In this document: in pieces, positions 8,944-18,381 of the stretch
How positions within the stretch are numbered: position 1 is the first letter of the stretch
Layout: each line of letters begins with the position of its first letter
Assembly: GCF_007993815.1 (NCBI RefSeq)
Contig: NZ_VJWE01000001.1
Coordinates: forward strand, 1 to 64,000
Source of the DNA: Acidovorax delafieldii
GTDB taxonomy: Bacteria; Pseudomonadota; Gammaproteobacteria; Burkholderiales; Burkholderiaceae_C
DNA: 64,000 nucleotides
Reading direction: 5' to 3'
The notes under the pieces: generated by a model
Seen by the model: the letters and a program-made list of their open reading frames with translations, nothing else
Databases searched by the model: none
What the model was told of the DNA's origin: nothing
Translations under genes and position numbers: made by a program

Positions 8944-10731
8944 ATGCAACCGCTGCCGCGCAACCTCCCGATGCTGGCCCGCTTTTGGCGCGCGCGTTGC
9001 GGCGTGGCAACGTGGGTGCTGTGTCTGCTGGTACTAGTAACTGCAGTCTTGCCCCGGGGCGCACAGGCGGGCGAACCCCTGGTGCTCACACAGGACAGAC
9101 CGCAGGTGGATGCCTGGGAGGACATCACCCTCAAGGCCGACCCCACCTACGAGCTCTCGGTACAGGACATGCTGGACCGCCTGGACGAGTTCAAGGCTCC
9201 AGCACGGAGCAACAACTCGCTGGGCGTACACAAGGCGGCCATGTGGCTGCATATCCCCCTGGTTGCGCCCGAGGCGCTGCGCACCCCGTGGGTGGTCAGC
9301 ATTGGCTACAGCTCGCTCAGGGCCGATTTGTACCTGGCCCGGGGTGGCAAGCTGCTTCAGCAGGCCCGAGCACGCCAGTCCGATCCAGCGCAGCTGGCTG
9401 GCCGCACGCCTGCGATGGCCTTCGATCTGCAGCCGGGGCAACGTTACGACCTGCTGATACGGGTCCAGGCCACCGGCCCGCTGATTCTGCCCATCACAGT
9501 CAGCGAGATGCCCATTCACCTGCGCCAGGCCCTGCGCGAGCAGATGCTGCAGGGCCTGCTCAACGGGCTGGCCTTCTGCCTCTTCGCGTACAGCCTGATC
9601 CAGTGGGTCACGCAGCGTGATCGCATGTTCGGCTTTTATGCGTTGGTGGTGCTGGGCAGTGCGGGCTTTTCGCTGCAGTTCTTTGGCGTCGGCCCGCAGT
9701 ATCTTTGGCCCGACAACCCGTGGATGGACCGGTATTCGGGTCCGGCTGCAGGGCTGATGGCGCTGGCGGGATCGTTTCTGTTCCTGGGCCACACGCTGGC
9801 CGGCGACACCCCTGGCAGCCGGTATGCGCGCACCATGCGGGTGGGCGCGGCAGTCACCGCAGCGGTCTGTATCGCGTTGGTGGTGGGCTGGTTGACCGTG
9901 CCCCTTGCCATTGCCTTCATGAGTCTGGCGGGGGCCCTCCCCTCGCTCATCAGCCTGCCTGCCGCCATGGCGCGAGTGCGGGACAAGCACCCCATTGGCG
10001 CCACCCTGCTGGTGGCGTGGATCGCCTTTGGCGTGGCCGCCGGAACGATGGTGTGCCTGGTGCAAGGCTGGATTCCTGCCAATTTCTGGACACTCCACTC
10101 GTTCCAGATTGGCGCCACGCTGGACATGCTGCTGTTCTTCCGCGTGATGGGCTTGCGCGCCCGCGCGGCCCAGGCACAGGCCCAGGAGGCCATGCGCGAG
10201 CGGGATCTGATGCAGTCACTGGCCAACACCGATCCACTCACCGGCCTGAGCAACCGGCGCGGCCTGCAGCATGCTTTGCACGCTGCGCTGGCCCATTGTT
10301 CCCCGCAGCGGCTGGTCGCGGTCTACTTGATGGACCTGGATGGATTCAAGCCCGTCAACGACGCGCACGGCCACGATGTGGGCGACGACCTGCTGGTGGC
10401 CGTGGGCCACCGCCTCCTGGCCAATGTGCGGCACCAGACCGACCTGGTCGCCCGGCTCGGCGGTGACGAATTCATCATCATGGCCCGCGACCTGGCCACG
10501 CCCGAGCAGGCGGAGGACCTGGGCCGCTCGCTCCTGCGGGCCTTTGAGCACCCTTTTACGCTGAGCCATCTGCGCATCCAGGTGGGCCTGACCATCGGGT
10601 ACGCGCTGGCCCCCCTCGACAGTGACGACCCGCAGGGCTTGCTGCGGCATGCAGACGCCGCGATGTACGCGGGCAAACAAGGCGGCAAGCACTCGGTGCG
10701 GCGCATCCCCGCCACGGCAGCACTGGCATGA
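8944..10731 (+). CDS. 7TMR-DISM membrane diguanylate cyclase, tandem copy 1
   Basis: A 595-residue protein with, in order: an N-terminal signal (VATWVLCLLVLVTAVLPRGAQA), a periplasmic DISM extracellular domain (to about residue 190), seven transmembrane helices (about 200-400), and a cytoplasmic GGDEF domain with DPLTGLSNRRG and RLGGDEF (506-510). The synthase motif is intact. The upstream sequence is RHQTD, with one extra residue, so the canonical RxxD I-site is disrupted and product inhibition may be weak. An alternative start lies at 8971. The stop overlaps the next gene's start by 4 nt. The extracellular domain suggests a periplasmic ligand. Confidence 0.9.
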   Translation: MQPLPRNLPMLARFWRARCGVATWVLCLLVLVTAVLPRGAQAGEPLVLTQDRPQVDAWEDITLKADPTYELSVQDMLDRLDEFKAPARSNNSLGVHKAAMWLHIPLVAPEALRTPWVVSIGYSSLRADLYLARGGKLLQQARARQSDPAQLAGRTPAMAFDLQPGQRYDLLIRVQATGPLILPITVSEMPIHLRQALREQMLQGLLNGLAFCLFAYSLIQWVTQRDRMFGFYALVVLGSAGFSLQFFGVGPQYLWPDNPWMDRYSGPAAGLMALAGSFLFLGHTLAGDTPGSRYARTMRVGAAVTAAVCIALVVGWLTVPLAIAFMSLAGALPSLISLPAAMARVRDKHPIGATLLVAWIAFGVAAGTMVCLVQGWIPANFWTLHSFQIGATLDMLLFFRVMGLRARAAQAQAQEAMRERDLMQSLANTDPLTGLSNRRGLQHALHAALAHCSPQRLVAVYLMDLDGFKPVNDAHGHDVGDDLLVAVGHRLLANVRHQTDLVARLGGDEFIIMARDLATPEQAEDLGRSLLRAFEHPFTLSHLRIQVGLTIGYALAPLDSDDPQGLLRHADAAMYAGKQGGKHSVRRIPATAALA

Positions 10732-12527
10732 CGACGATGCATCGCAACGCACTGCTCCCCAGTCGGCCGACACCCTGGCACCCCCTGCTGTGGCTGCTGG
10801 TGCTGGCAATGTGGCAGGTACTGGCCCTGCCCACTGCGCGGGCCGCTGAACCCGGCCCGCTCGTGCTGCCAGCCGATGCCCGCCCGGTGAACGTGTGGTC
10901 GGTGGCCACGTTGCTGGCCGACCCATCTTTGCAATGGGGCGTGCAAGACGCACTGGAACGCTTGCCTGACTTTGCAGAGCCCCCCAGCCGTGGCGGCAGC
11001 CTGGGTGTGCGCAAGGAGGCCATCTGGCTGCGCGTGCCGCTGATGTCGCGCGTGGCGTCGGGCAATGAATGGATCGTGAACATCGATTTTGCGGTGCTCA
11101 ACGAAGTCGACATCTACCTGACCCAGCAAGGCCGTCTGACTCAACACGCCGCGCTGGGCAACCTGCGCCCCTATTCCGAGCGCCCGCTGCGGGGCCGCAC
11201 CCCAGCGATGACGCTGGACCTGGCAGCCGACACTCCCTATGAACTGCTGATCCGCGTGCAGACCTCGGGCGCGATGATCGTGCCCATCACCCTGAGCAAG
11301 GCGCCCTACCTGGTGCACCGGTCGCTGCGGGAGCAGATGTTCCAGGGCGTGCTGGCCGGGCTGGCCCTGTGCCTGGTGGTCTACAGCTTCACCCAGTGGG
11401 TCAGCCAGCGCGAAAAGCTGTTTCTCTACTACTGCATGCTGGTGGTGGGCAGTGCCGGGTTCTCGCTGCAGTTCTTCGGCGTTGGCACCCAATTCCTCTG
11501 GAGCGACCGGCTCTGGATCGAAGTCCACGCAGCTGGGGCGGCGGGGCTGCTGGCCATTGCGGGCTCGTTCCTGTTCATGGGCCATGCGCTGATGGGCCAC
11601 ATGCCACACAGCCGGTTCCTGAGGGTGATGCAGGCGGGGGCAGCGCTGAGCCTGGTGCTGCTCGTGGCCTTCCTGGTCGATCTGATCAACACCCGGACCA
11701 CCACCGCCATCATCAGCGTCCTGGGCCCCCTACCCTCTCTCATCAGCCTGCCCATCGCCGTAGCGCGGGCACGCCGGGGGGACTCCGTCAGCACCACGTT
11801 GCTCGCGGCCTGGGTTGCGTACTTCACGGCGGCCGTGACCATGGTGTGCCTGGTGCAAGGCCTGCTGCCGGTCAATTTCTGGACGCTGCACTCCTTCCAG
11901 CTCGGCGCAGCGGCTGACATGCTGCTGTTCCTGCGGGTGCTGGGTCAACGCTCTGCCGCCTTGCGCCACGCGGCCTCTGAAGCGCTGCGCGAGCGCGACA
12001 CCATGCGCTCGCTGGCCTACACCGACTCACTGACCGGGCTGTGCAACCGCCGCGGCATGCAAATGGCGCTGCAATCGGCGCTGGCGCAGGCCAGCCCCCA
12101 ACGGCTGGTAGCGCTCTACCTGATGGACCTGGACGGTTTCAAACCGGTCAACGACACCTACGGCCACGATGTGGGCGACGACCTGCTGGTGGCGGTGGGC
12201 CACCGGCTGGAGGCCAATGTGCGACAGCACACCGACCTGGTGGCAAGGCTGGGCGGGGACGAATTCATTGTCATGGCGCGCGAACTGGCCACCCCCGAAC
12301 AAGCCCAGGAACTGGGGCGGGCCTTGCTGCATGCATTTGAAAAGCCATTCCGGCTGAGCCACCTCTCCATCCAGGTGGGCCTGACCATCGGCTACGCGCT
12401 GGCACCGCTGGACAGTGACGATGCACAGCACCTGGTCCGGCTCGCGGATGCAGCCATGTATGCAGGCAAGGAGAGTGGCAAACACTGCATCCGCCGCAAC
12501 CCGGGCGAACTGGCGCTGGCCTCATGA
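10728..12527 (+). CDS. 7TMR-DISM membrane diguanylate cyclase, tandem copy 2
   Basis: A 599-residue paralogue of the preceding gene, with the same order of signal peptide, periplasmic DISM domain, seven helices and GGDEF domain. Shared blocks include SAGFSLQFFGVGTQFLW in the membrane region and DLDGFKPVNDTYGHDVGDDL in the cyclase. RLGGDEF (509-513) is intact. The preceding segment is RQHTD, again one residue too long for RxxD, so feedback inhibition is probably altered as in copy 1. It is translationally coupled at both ends by ATGA overlaps. The divergent periplasmic domain compared with its neighbours suggests a different or modified ligand. Confidence 0.9.
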   Translation: MTTMHRNALLPSRPTPWHPLLWLLVLAMWQVLALPTARAAEPGPLVLPADARPVNVWSVATLLADPSLQWGVQDALERLPDFAEPPSRGGSLGVRKEAIWLRVPLMSRVASGNEWIVNIDFAVLNEVDIYLTQQGRLTQHAALGNLRPYSERPLRGRTPAMTLDLAADTPYELLIRVQTSGAMIVPITLSKAPYLVHRSLREQMFQGVLAGLALCLVVYSFTQWVSQREKLFLYYCMLVVGSAGFSLQFFGVGTQFLWSDRLWIEVHAAGAAGLLAIAGSFLFMGHALMGHMPHSRFLRVMQAGAALSLVLLVAFLVDLINTRTTTAIISVLGPLPSLISLPIAVARARRGDSVSTTLLAAWVAYFTAAVTMVCLVQGLLPVNFWTLHSFQLGAAADMLLFLRVLGQRSAALRHAASEALRERDTMRSLAYTDSLTGLCNRRGMQMALQSALAQASPQRLVALYLMDLDGFKPVNDTYGHDVGDDLLVAVGHRLEANVRQHTDLVARLGGDEFIVMARELATPEQAQELGRALLHAFEKPFRLSHLSIQVGLTIGYALAPLDSDDAQHLVRLADAAMYAGKESGKHCIRRNPGELALAS

Positions 12528-14320
12528 CGTACACGCGCTTGAGTGGGTTTGTGCATCGCCCGGTTCTTGCCAGCTGGTGGCGAGTGGCCTGCCTGCTGTC
12601 GGCACTGTGTCTTCTGCTGGCAGCCCTACCGACCAGTGCGCGGGCAGCCCCTCTCGAACTGCGGGATGACCTGCTTTCCATCGAGGCCTGGCCCGCCGTC
12701 ACTGTGCTGCCAGACCCCTCCGGCACCCTGCTCGTGAATGATGTCCTTGCGGAGTTGTCACGCTTTCAGGCCCCACCCGGCACCAGCGGTACCCTGGGCG
12801 TGCGGGCCGAGCCGGTGTGGGTGCGCATCCCGGTCACCGTGCCCGTTTCATCCAGCGGCCTGTGGGTGCTGGACATCGACTACCCCGTGCTGCAACGCAT
12901 CGAGGTGTACCTGGCTGCAGACGGCCATGTGACCCAGCAGGCCACGCTGGGCAGCATGCAGCCTTACACCCAGCGCCCGCTGCGCAGCCGCACCCATGCA
13001 CTGCCCCTGGCCATGTTGCCCGGACACACCTACGACCTGCTGCTGCGCGTGGAGACCCGGGGTGCAATGGTGCTGCCCATCACACTGAACAAGCCCACCA
13101 CCTGGCACAGCAAGGCTCTGAACGAGCAGATGCTGCAAGGCATCCTTACTGGGCTGGCGCTGTGCCTGCTGATCTACAGCCTGGCGCAGTGGCTCAATCT
13201 GCGCGACGTGCTGTTCATACAGTACGCACTGCTCATTGCGGGGAGCCTGCTGTTTTCGCTGCACCTGTTCGGCCTGGGCACGCAGTACCTGTGGCGCGAT
13301 ATGCCATGGGTGGAGTTGCATGCAGCCAGTCTGGCTGCGCTCACGGCCACCTGCGGCTCCTTTCTCTTCATCAGCCAGGCCTTGGCGGGTGACAGGCCCC
13401 GCAGCTGGCTGCTGCGCAGCATGCGTGGCGGCGCAGTGCTGTGCGTGGTGCTGGCTGCTCTGTATGCACTTGACCTGCTCAGCACCCGCGCAGTGACAGG
13501 CATCGTCAGCATCCTGGGGCTGGTGCCAGCGCTCATGGGCATTCCGGGGGCGGTGCGCCGCGCAAGGCTGGGCGACCCGGTGGGCTCCACCCTGCTGCTC
13601 GCCTGGCTGTTGTATTTTTTGGCCACCGCCACGGTCATTGGCGTGATCCAGGGTTGGGTGCCGGTGAACTTCTGGACCTTGCACTCGTTCCAGTTTGGCG
13701 CCACGCTGGACATGCTGCTTTTCATGCGTGTGCTGGGCTTGCGCACCAAGGCGCTGCGGTTGGAGGCGCTGGACGCCAACCGCGAGCGCGACGTGATGCG
13801 CTCACTCGCCCACACCGATCCGCTCACCGGCCTGCCCAACCGGCGCGGGCTCAATATCTCACTCGCATCGGCCCTGTCGCGCTGTAGCGCAGAAAAAATG
13901 CTGGCTGTGTACGTGATGGACCTCGACGGATTCAAGCCCGTCAACGATCAGCATGGCCACGACGTGGGCGACGAGCTGCTCGTGGCCGTGACCCGGCGCC
14001 TGCAAGGCCATGTGCGCCAAAGTGACCTGGTGGCTCGCCTGGGTGGCGACGAGTTCGTGGTGATGGCTGGACAGCTGCACAGCCTGCAGCAGGCGCAAGA
14101 GCTGGGCCACAAACTGCTGGATGCATTCCGCTCACCGTTTTCACTGAACAACGTGCAGGTGGAGATCGGTCTGACCATTGGGTATGCCATCGCGCCGCAC
14201 GACAGCACCGACGCCATTGGCCTGCTCAAGCTGGCCGATGCCGCCATGTACAGCGGCAAACAGGGCGGCAAGTTCTGCCTGCGGCGCAACACGGGCGACC
14301 TCGCGCTGTCCTCGTCCTGA
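12524..14320 (+). CDS. 7TMR-DISM membrane diguanylate cyclase, tandem copy 3
   Basis: The third paralogue (598 residues) has the same architecture. The GGDEF domain contains DPLTGLPNRRG, DLDGFKPVNDQHGHDVGDEL and RLGGDEF (507-511). Unlike copies 1 and 2, the residues before it are RQSD at the correct distance, so a canonical I-site RxxD is present and product inhibition is expected. This is the last gene of the coupled operon. A short hairpin (GATCGT-TTTC-ACGATC, 14321-14336) directly follows the stop but has no T-tract, so it is not a convincing terminator. Confidence 0.9.
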   Translation: MTYTRLSGFVHRPVLASWWRVACLLSALCLLLAALPTSARAAPLELRDDLLSIEAWPAVTVLPDPSGTLLVNDVLAELSRFQAPPGTSGTLGVRAEPVWVRIPVTVPVSSSGLWVLDIDYPVLQRIEVYLAADGHVTQQATLGSMQPYTQRPLRSRTHALPLAMLPGHTYDLLLRVETRGAMVLPITLNKPTTWHSKALNEQMLQGILTGLALCLLIYSLAQWLNLRDVLFIQYALLIAGSLLFSLHLFGLGTQYLWRDMPWVELHAASLAALTATCGSFLFISQALAGDRPRSWLLRSMRGGAVLCVVLAALYALDLLSTRAVTGIVSILGLVPALMGIPGAVRRARLGDPVGSTLLLAWLLYFLATATVIGVIQGWVPVNFWTLHSFQFGATLDMLLFMRVLGLRTKALRLEALDANRERDVMRSLAHTDPLTGLPNRRGLNISLASALSRCSAEKMLAVYVMDLDGFKPVNDQHGHDVGDELLVAVTRRLQGHVRQSDLVARLGGDEFVVMAGQLHSLQQAQELGHKLLDAFRSPFSLNNVQVEIGLTIGYAIAPHDSTDAIGLLKLADAAMYSGKQGGKFCLRRNTGDLALSSS

Positions 14321-14450
14321 GATCGTTTTCACGATCCAGAGGTGGCTGCCCAGCAGCGGGCTGAAAGACACGCCTGCCATTTCCCTCTGGTCAAAGCGCT
14401 CCTGCTCCGGTACACCCGGGGCTTCGCAACTTCCTGAAGGATCGCTCGCC

Positions 14451-15938
14451 ATGGCCCATCGCAAAAGTTCGGCCCGTCTCGCCAAAGACGCACGCGTCGC
14501 GCACTTTTTATCTTTGGCGGAAAAACAGTCGGCGTTGAGCGCTGCGCAGGCCAGCACGCCGGTGCTCACATGGGAGGCGGTGGCCGCTCTGGAGGCGCGC
14601 ATCGTAGGGCGCATCGTGCTGCCCTCCAGCCCCGACTACAACGCAGCGCGGCAGGAGTCAAACCCCGCCTTCCAGTCGTATCCGGAGATCATCGTCTTCT
14701 GCGCCTGCGAGAACGATGTGCTGGAGTGCCTGGCCGTAGCCCGCACCTATGGCGTGTGGGTGGCCGTGCGTTGTGGTGGCCACAGCACTGCGGGCTACTC
14801 GGTCAACAGCGGCATGGTGGTGGACCTGAGCGACTTGCAGGGCGTGGTGCTGGACCCTGCACGCGAACGCGTGCACGTGCTGCCGGGCACCGACTTCGAC
14901 CACTTTAACGGCGCCATGAACCACACCGGCTGGCACGTGCCCACGGGCGCCTGTGGCAGCGTGTGCGTGGGGGGCTTTGTACAAGGTGGCGGCTACGGCT
15001 ACACATCGCGCGCGTTCGGCATCCAGAGTGACCTGGTCGATTCCTTCCGTGTGGCGCTGGCCGACGGCACCATCGTCACCGCCAGCGCGCAGGAGCATTC
15101 CGACCTTTACTGGGCCCTGCGCGGCGGCACGGGCGGCAACTTTGGCGTGGTGCTGCAGGTGACCTACCGCATGCAGCGGCTGGACCAGGTCTGGGCCTGG
15201 GCCATCAGCTGGGACGCCATGCACGCGGCCCAGGTGCTCACGCTGATGCAGGCCGGCTACATGAAGACCGGTGCGCCCGACGCATTGGGCTACATGATGA
15301 ACCTGGGCTTCCAGAACGGTGTGCCGGTGTACATGGTGCAGGGCATGTTCTGCGGCAGCCGCGAGGACGGGCTGGCAGCCATTGCACCGCTGATGGCCAT
15401 CCCCAGCGCGCAGCTGCTGGTGGACAAGACCGGCACCTATCCGGACATGAACGTGTGGCTGGAAGACCACCCCTACACCCTGCCCGACAACCTGCCGGAC
15501 GGGATCGCCGAAACCAAGGCCAGCGGATACATCAACACCCAGCTCTCGCCCGCCGACTGGCAGCGCATCATCGACTACTTCAAGACGTCACCCAACCCCT
15601 GGTCGTTGGCCTATCTGGAGCCCTATGGCGGCGCCATCAACCGCTACCCGGTGGCCGACAGCGCCTTTGTGCATCGCAATGTCGACGCCGACCTGGTGGT
15701 GGATGTGTTCTGGCGCAACCCGGCGGAGCGCGCCCAGATGGAAGCCTGGCTCGACGGCTTTATGCAGCTCGTGCGGCCCTTCCTGAACGGCCACGTGTAC
15801 CAGAACTACCCGGATGCGCGGCTGGCCGACTTTGCCTCCGCCTACTGGGGCCCGGCCTACCCGCAGCTTCAGCGGATCAAGGCGGCCTACGACCCCGGCA
15901 ACTTCTTCCACTTCCAGCAAAGCATCCGGCTGCCGTGA
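14451..15938 (+). CDS. FAD-linked oxidase, berberine-bridge-enzyme family
   Basis: A 495-residue PCMH-type FAD-binding oxidase with a C-terminal BBE segment (NYPDARLADFASAYWG, then DPGNFFHFQQ). Two flavin-attachment positions typical of bicovalent family members are present: His in CGGHSTAGYS and Cys in TGACGSVCVGG, both in the N-terminal half. Relatives oxidise sugars, oligosaccharides or plant-type alcohols. No signal peptide is visible, so it is probably cytoplasmic and the substrate is unknown. The start at 14451 has GAAGGA upstream. The reading frame is open further 5' but looks non-coding there. It is convergent with the following GGDEF gene. Confidence 0.88.
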   Translation: MAHRKSSARLAKDARVAHFLSLAEKQSALSAAQASTPVLTWEAVAALEARIVGRIVLPSSPDYNAARQESNPAFQSYPEIIVFCACENDVLECLAVARTYGVWVAVRCGGHSTAGYSVNSGMVVDLSDLQGVVLDPARERVHVLPGTDFDHFNGAMNHTGWHVPTGACGSVCVGGFVQGGGYGYTSRAFGIQSDLVDSFRVALADGTIVTASAQEHSDLYWALRGGTGGNFGVVLQVTYRMQRLDQVWAWAISWDAMHAAQVLTLMQAGYMKTGAPDALGYMMNLGFQNGVPVYMVQGMFCGSREDGLAAIAPLMAIPSAQLLVDKTGTYPDMNVWLEDHPYTLPDNLPDGIAETKASGYINTQLSPADWQRIIDYFKTSPNPWSLAYLEPYGGAINRYPVADSAFVHRNVDADLVVDVFWRNPAERAQMEAWLDGFMQLVRPFLNGHVYQNYPDARLADFASAYWGPAYPQLQRIKAAYDPGNFFHFQQSIRLP

Positions 15939-15982
15939 TGCCGTGCCCCTGCTCTGCGGGGGCTCCGAGGGAGGAAAAGGGC

Positions 15983-17308
15983 TCAGGCTGTCAACGCGTA
16001 ATGCAGACGGCCCTTACCCGCCCGTTTGGCAGCGTACATGGCCTGGTCGGCACGGTTCATCAGCGCGTCGATGTCTCCCTCCAGCGGAGGGTACACCGCC
16101 ACACCAATGCTGGCGCCAATGCGCAGCTCGCGCCCGTCCACCGTCATGCCCTGCTGCAGGGCGTCGATGATGCGGTGGCCGATGGTGTCGGTCACTTCGC
16201 GGGTCACCTCATGGTCCAGCATCACCAGAAACTCATCACCGCCCAGCCGCGCCATGGTGTCACCCGCGCGCACCGTGCTGGCGATGCGCTGGGCCACGAT
16301 GCGCAGCACCTCGTCGCCCGCGCGGTGGCCTTCGGCGTCATTCACGTGCTTGAAACCGTCCAGGTCAATGAACAACAGCGCCACCGACCCCTCGGTGTGC
16401 CGCGCATGCAGCAGCGACTGCTCCAGCCGCCCCTGGAACGCGGCCCGGTTGAGCAGCCCGGTCAGTGAGTCGTGGTTGGCCAGGTAGTGCTGCTGCCGCG
16501 CGATCTGGATCTTGGCGGAAACATCCTGAACCAGCGCCATGATGGAGGTCACCTGGCCGTCTGCGTCGGTCAGGGCAGAGTTGAACCACTCGCAGTGCAC
16601 CTCTGTGCCATCGCTGCGCACAAAACAGGTTTCGGCCCGGTTCTGGGACTCCTGGCCGGACTGCAGCCGCTGCAGCGCCTGCTGCAGGCTGTCGTCCATC
16701 GAGGCAGGTGCCAGCAGGTCCGTCAGCAGCCGCCCTTCCAGTCCCGCCACATGCAGCCATCCCAGCAGCTGCACCGCGCGCTGCGAGCAATGCAGCAGCT
16801 GCAGCTGGTGGTCCATCTCCACCACGGCCAGGGGGCTGTTCTCCATGTGGGAAGACAGGCGCTGGTTGGCAGCGCGCAGCGCATTCATGGTGACCTGCAG
16901 CTCGTGCACGTCCAGCGCCGTGGTGATGAAACCGTCAATCGCGCCTTGCGGGTTGTGCCAGGGCGTCAGGCAGATGGTGCGCCACTCGTCAAAGCCGTAG
17001 GGCGTGCGCAGCATGCGCTGGTACTGCACCCGCTCGCCGTTGAGCACGCGGTTCACAAACGGCATGAACCGGGCGCAGTCCTGCTCGCCATAGACCTCCA
17101 CCAGTGTCTTGCCGACCAGCTCCTCCGGCACCGTGCCGAACCAGCGCGCGTATTCGTCGTTCACATAGATCATCGACAGGCTGCGGTCGATCACAGCCAT
17201 GGTGGCGCCTGCGCTGCGAGTGATTACATCAAGCAGGTCCGCCTTGGACCACACCTTTTGGCGGGCGGTCTCCAGGTGCGAGGACAACTCAGGCGCTTCT
17301 GGCGTCAT
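15983..17308 (-). CDS. PAS-PAS-GGDEF diguanylate cyclase
   Basis: A soluble 441-residue c-di-GMP synthase. PAS 1 (about 30-140) includes MIYVNDEYARWFG, PAS 2 (about 155-270) includes ENSPLAVVEMD, and the GGDEF domain starts at about 285 with HDSLTGLLNRAA. RLGGDEF lies at 355-360 and is preceded by the I-site RAGD, so an active, product-inhibited cyclase is expected. The ligand or redox cue read by the PAS domains is unknown. It is a single gene, convergent with the flavin oxidase (44-nt gap) and followed upstream by about 170 nt without a gene. Confidence 0.93.
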   Translation of the reverse strand: MTPEAPELSSHLETARQKVWSKADLLDVITRSAGATMAVIDRSLSMIYVNDEYARWFGTVPEELVGKTLVEVYGEQDCARFMPFVNRVLNGERVQYQRMLRTPYGFDEWRTICLTPWHNPQGAIDGFITTALDVHELQVTMNALRAANQRLSSHMENSPLAVVEMDHQLQLLHCSQRAVQLLGWLHVAGLEGRLLTDLLAPASMDDSLQQALQRLQSGQESQNRAETCFVRSDGTEVHCEWFNSALTDADGQVTSIMALVQDVSAKIQIARQQHYLANHDSLTGLLNRAAFQGRLEQSLLHARHTEGSVALLFIDLDGFKHVNDAEGHRAGDEVLRIVAQRIASTVRAGDTMARLGGDEFLVMLDHEVTREVTDTIGHRIIDALQQGMTVDGRELRIGASIGVAVYPPLEGDIDALMNRADQAMYAAKRAGKGRLHYALTA

Positions 17309-17477
17309 GCGGCAATACCCCAGTGGGGGAAAGGATCAGCGGAGGGGCAGCTTCACACACCACGACAGGGTGATGGCACGGGGTGCGGCCGCCTGGGCGT
17401 AACTGTCTGTGAGCGGCAGCTTAGCACTTTCGCCAGGCACAACCGCTCCCGTTGAACCCTTGCTACAGCGGATGCGC

Positions 17478-18371
17478 CTAGCGGCAGCACCGGTAGGCCA
17501 GCCCCACGGAGACCGAATAGCCCACCGGCTGCACGGTCAACGGGCTGCGGCGCGCATCGCCCTGCAGCTGCGACACGCGGGCCGCGCCCAGCACCACCCA
17601 GTGCCGGTTGAGCGCCGTCATCACCTCCACCCCGGCATCTACGCTGTACAGCCCGCCGCGTGGCTCGAACGCTGGCAAGGGGCTGCTGCCACCGGCCGGC
17701 ACCCCAAAATGCCCCCGCACGTAGGTGCGGTCCCCAAAGCTCGCGCCCGCCCCGAAGCTGACCTTGGTCTGCTCCGTCACGGGCCAGGTGTAGCCAATGC
17801 TGGTAGACCATTGCGCGCCACCGTCGCGGCCCAGGATGTCTTGCGAAACCCCGGCCCCCACGGCCCAGCGGTCCGTGATGGCATAGCCCGCGCTGATCCG
17901 TGCCCGCAGGGTGGACCGCACTGACGGCAACCCCACCAGGATGGGGGCATCCGAGCCGTCACGGCCCTTGTCAATGCGCAAGGCTGCACTCAGGCTGAAG
18001 CGGTCGCTTTGCGCCAGCGTGGCGCTGGCGCCGGACTCGCGGGGCCCCAGGCCGTGGCCCATGAAGGCGCTGCCGCGCGAAGTGCTCAGGCGAAACCGGC
18101 CGTACTCGATGGCCCAAGCTGGCCGCAGGCTGTTCTTGCGGCCATCGCCCCCGGCGTAGTCGGGGCTGCTGCCCACGATGGCACCAATCGCGTAGTTGAA
18201 TTTGGGCGCTGCGGCCTGCTGGCTCTCTGCCTTGTCGGACACCGTGGTTTCGGTGCTGGCCGCCTCTGGCAAGCCCTGGGCGCCCACCCAGGGGCTGACC
18301 GACAAGCCGGCGAGCGCCAGCGCCCGCAAGGAAATCAAGGGAAAGGAGACCCGACCGGTAGTGAAACGCAT
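17478..18371 (-). CDS. MipA/OmpV family outer-membrane protein
   Basis: A 297-residue protein with a Sec signal (ALALAGLSVSPWVGAQG). It then has the family hallmark FNYAIGAIVGSSPDYAGG and alternating amphipathic strands ending in GYSVSVGLAYRCCR, consistent with a beta-barrel scaffold. MipA is known to link the lytic transglycosylase MltA to penicillin-binding protein 1B in E. coli, and other members are antibiotic-responsive. The two Cys residues just before the C-terminus replace the usual aromatic end and are unusual for a barrel. It lies 10 nt downstream of uppP on the same strand, so co-transcription with a cell-wall lipid recycling enzyme is likely. Confidence 0.9.
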   Translation of the reverse strand: MRFTTGRVSFPLISLRALALAGLSVSPWVGAQGLPEAASTETTVSDKAESQQAAAPKFNYAIGAIVGSSPDYAGGDGRKNSLRPAWAIEYGRFRLSTSRGSAFMGHGLGPRESGASATLAQSDRFSLSAALRIDKGRDGSDAPILVGLPSVRSTLRARISAGYAITDRWAVGAGVSQDILGRDGGAQWSTSIGYTWPVTEQTKVSFGAGASFGDRTYVRGHFGVPAGGSSPLPAFEPRGGLYSVDAGVEVMTALNRHWVVLGAARVSQLQGDARRSPLTVQPVGYSVSVGLAYRCCR

Positions 18372-18381
18372 GGCCCGATTA

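Noticed and set aside
14321..14336. Hairpin after the third cyclase gene as a terminator
   Set aside because: The stem is only six pairs and no T-run follows, so termination is not supported.
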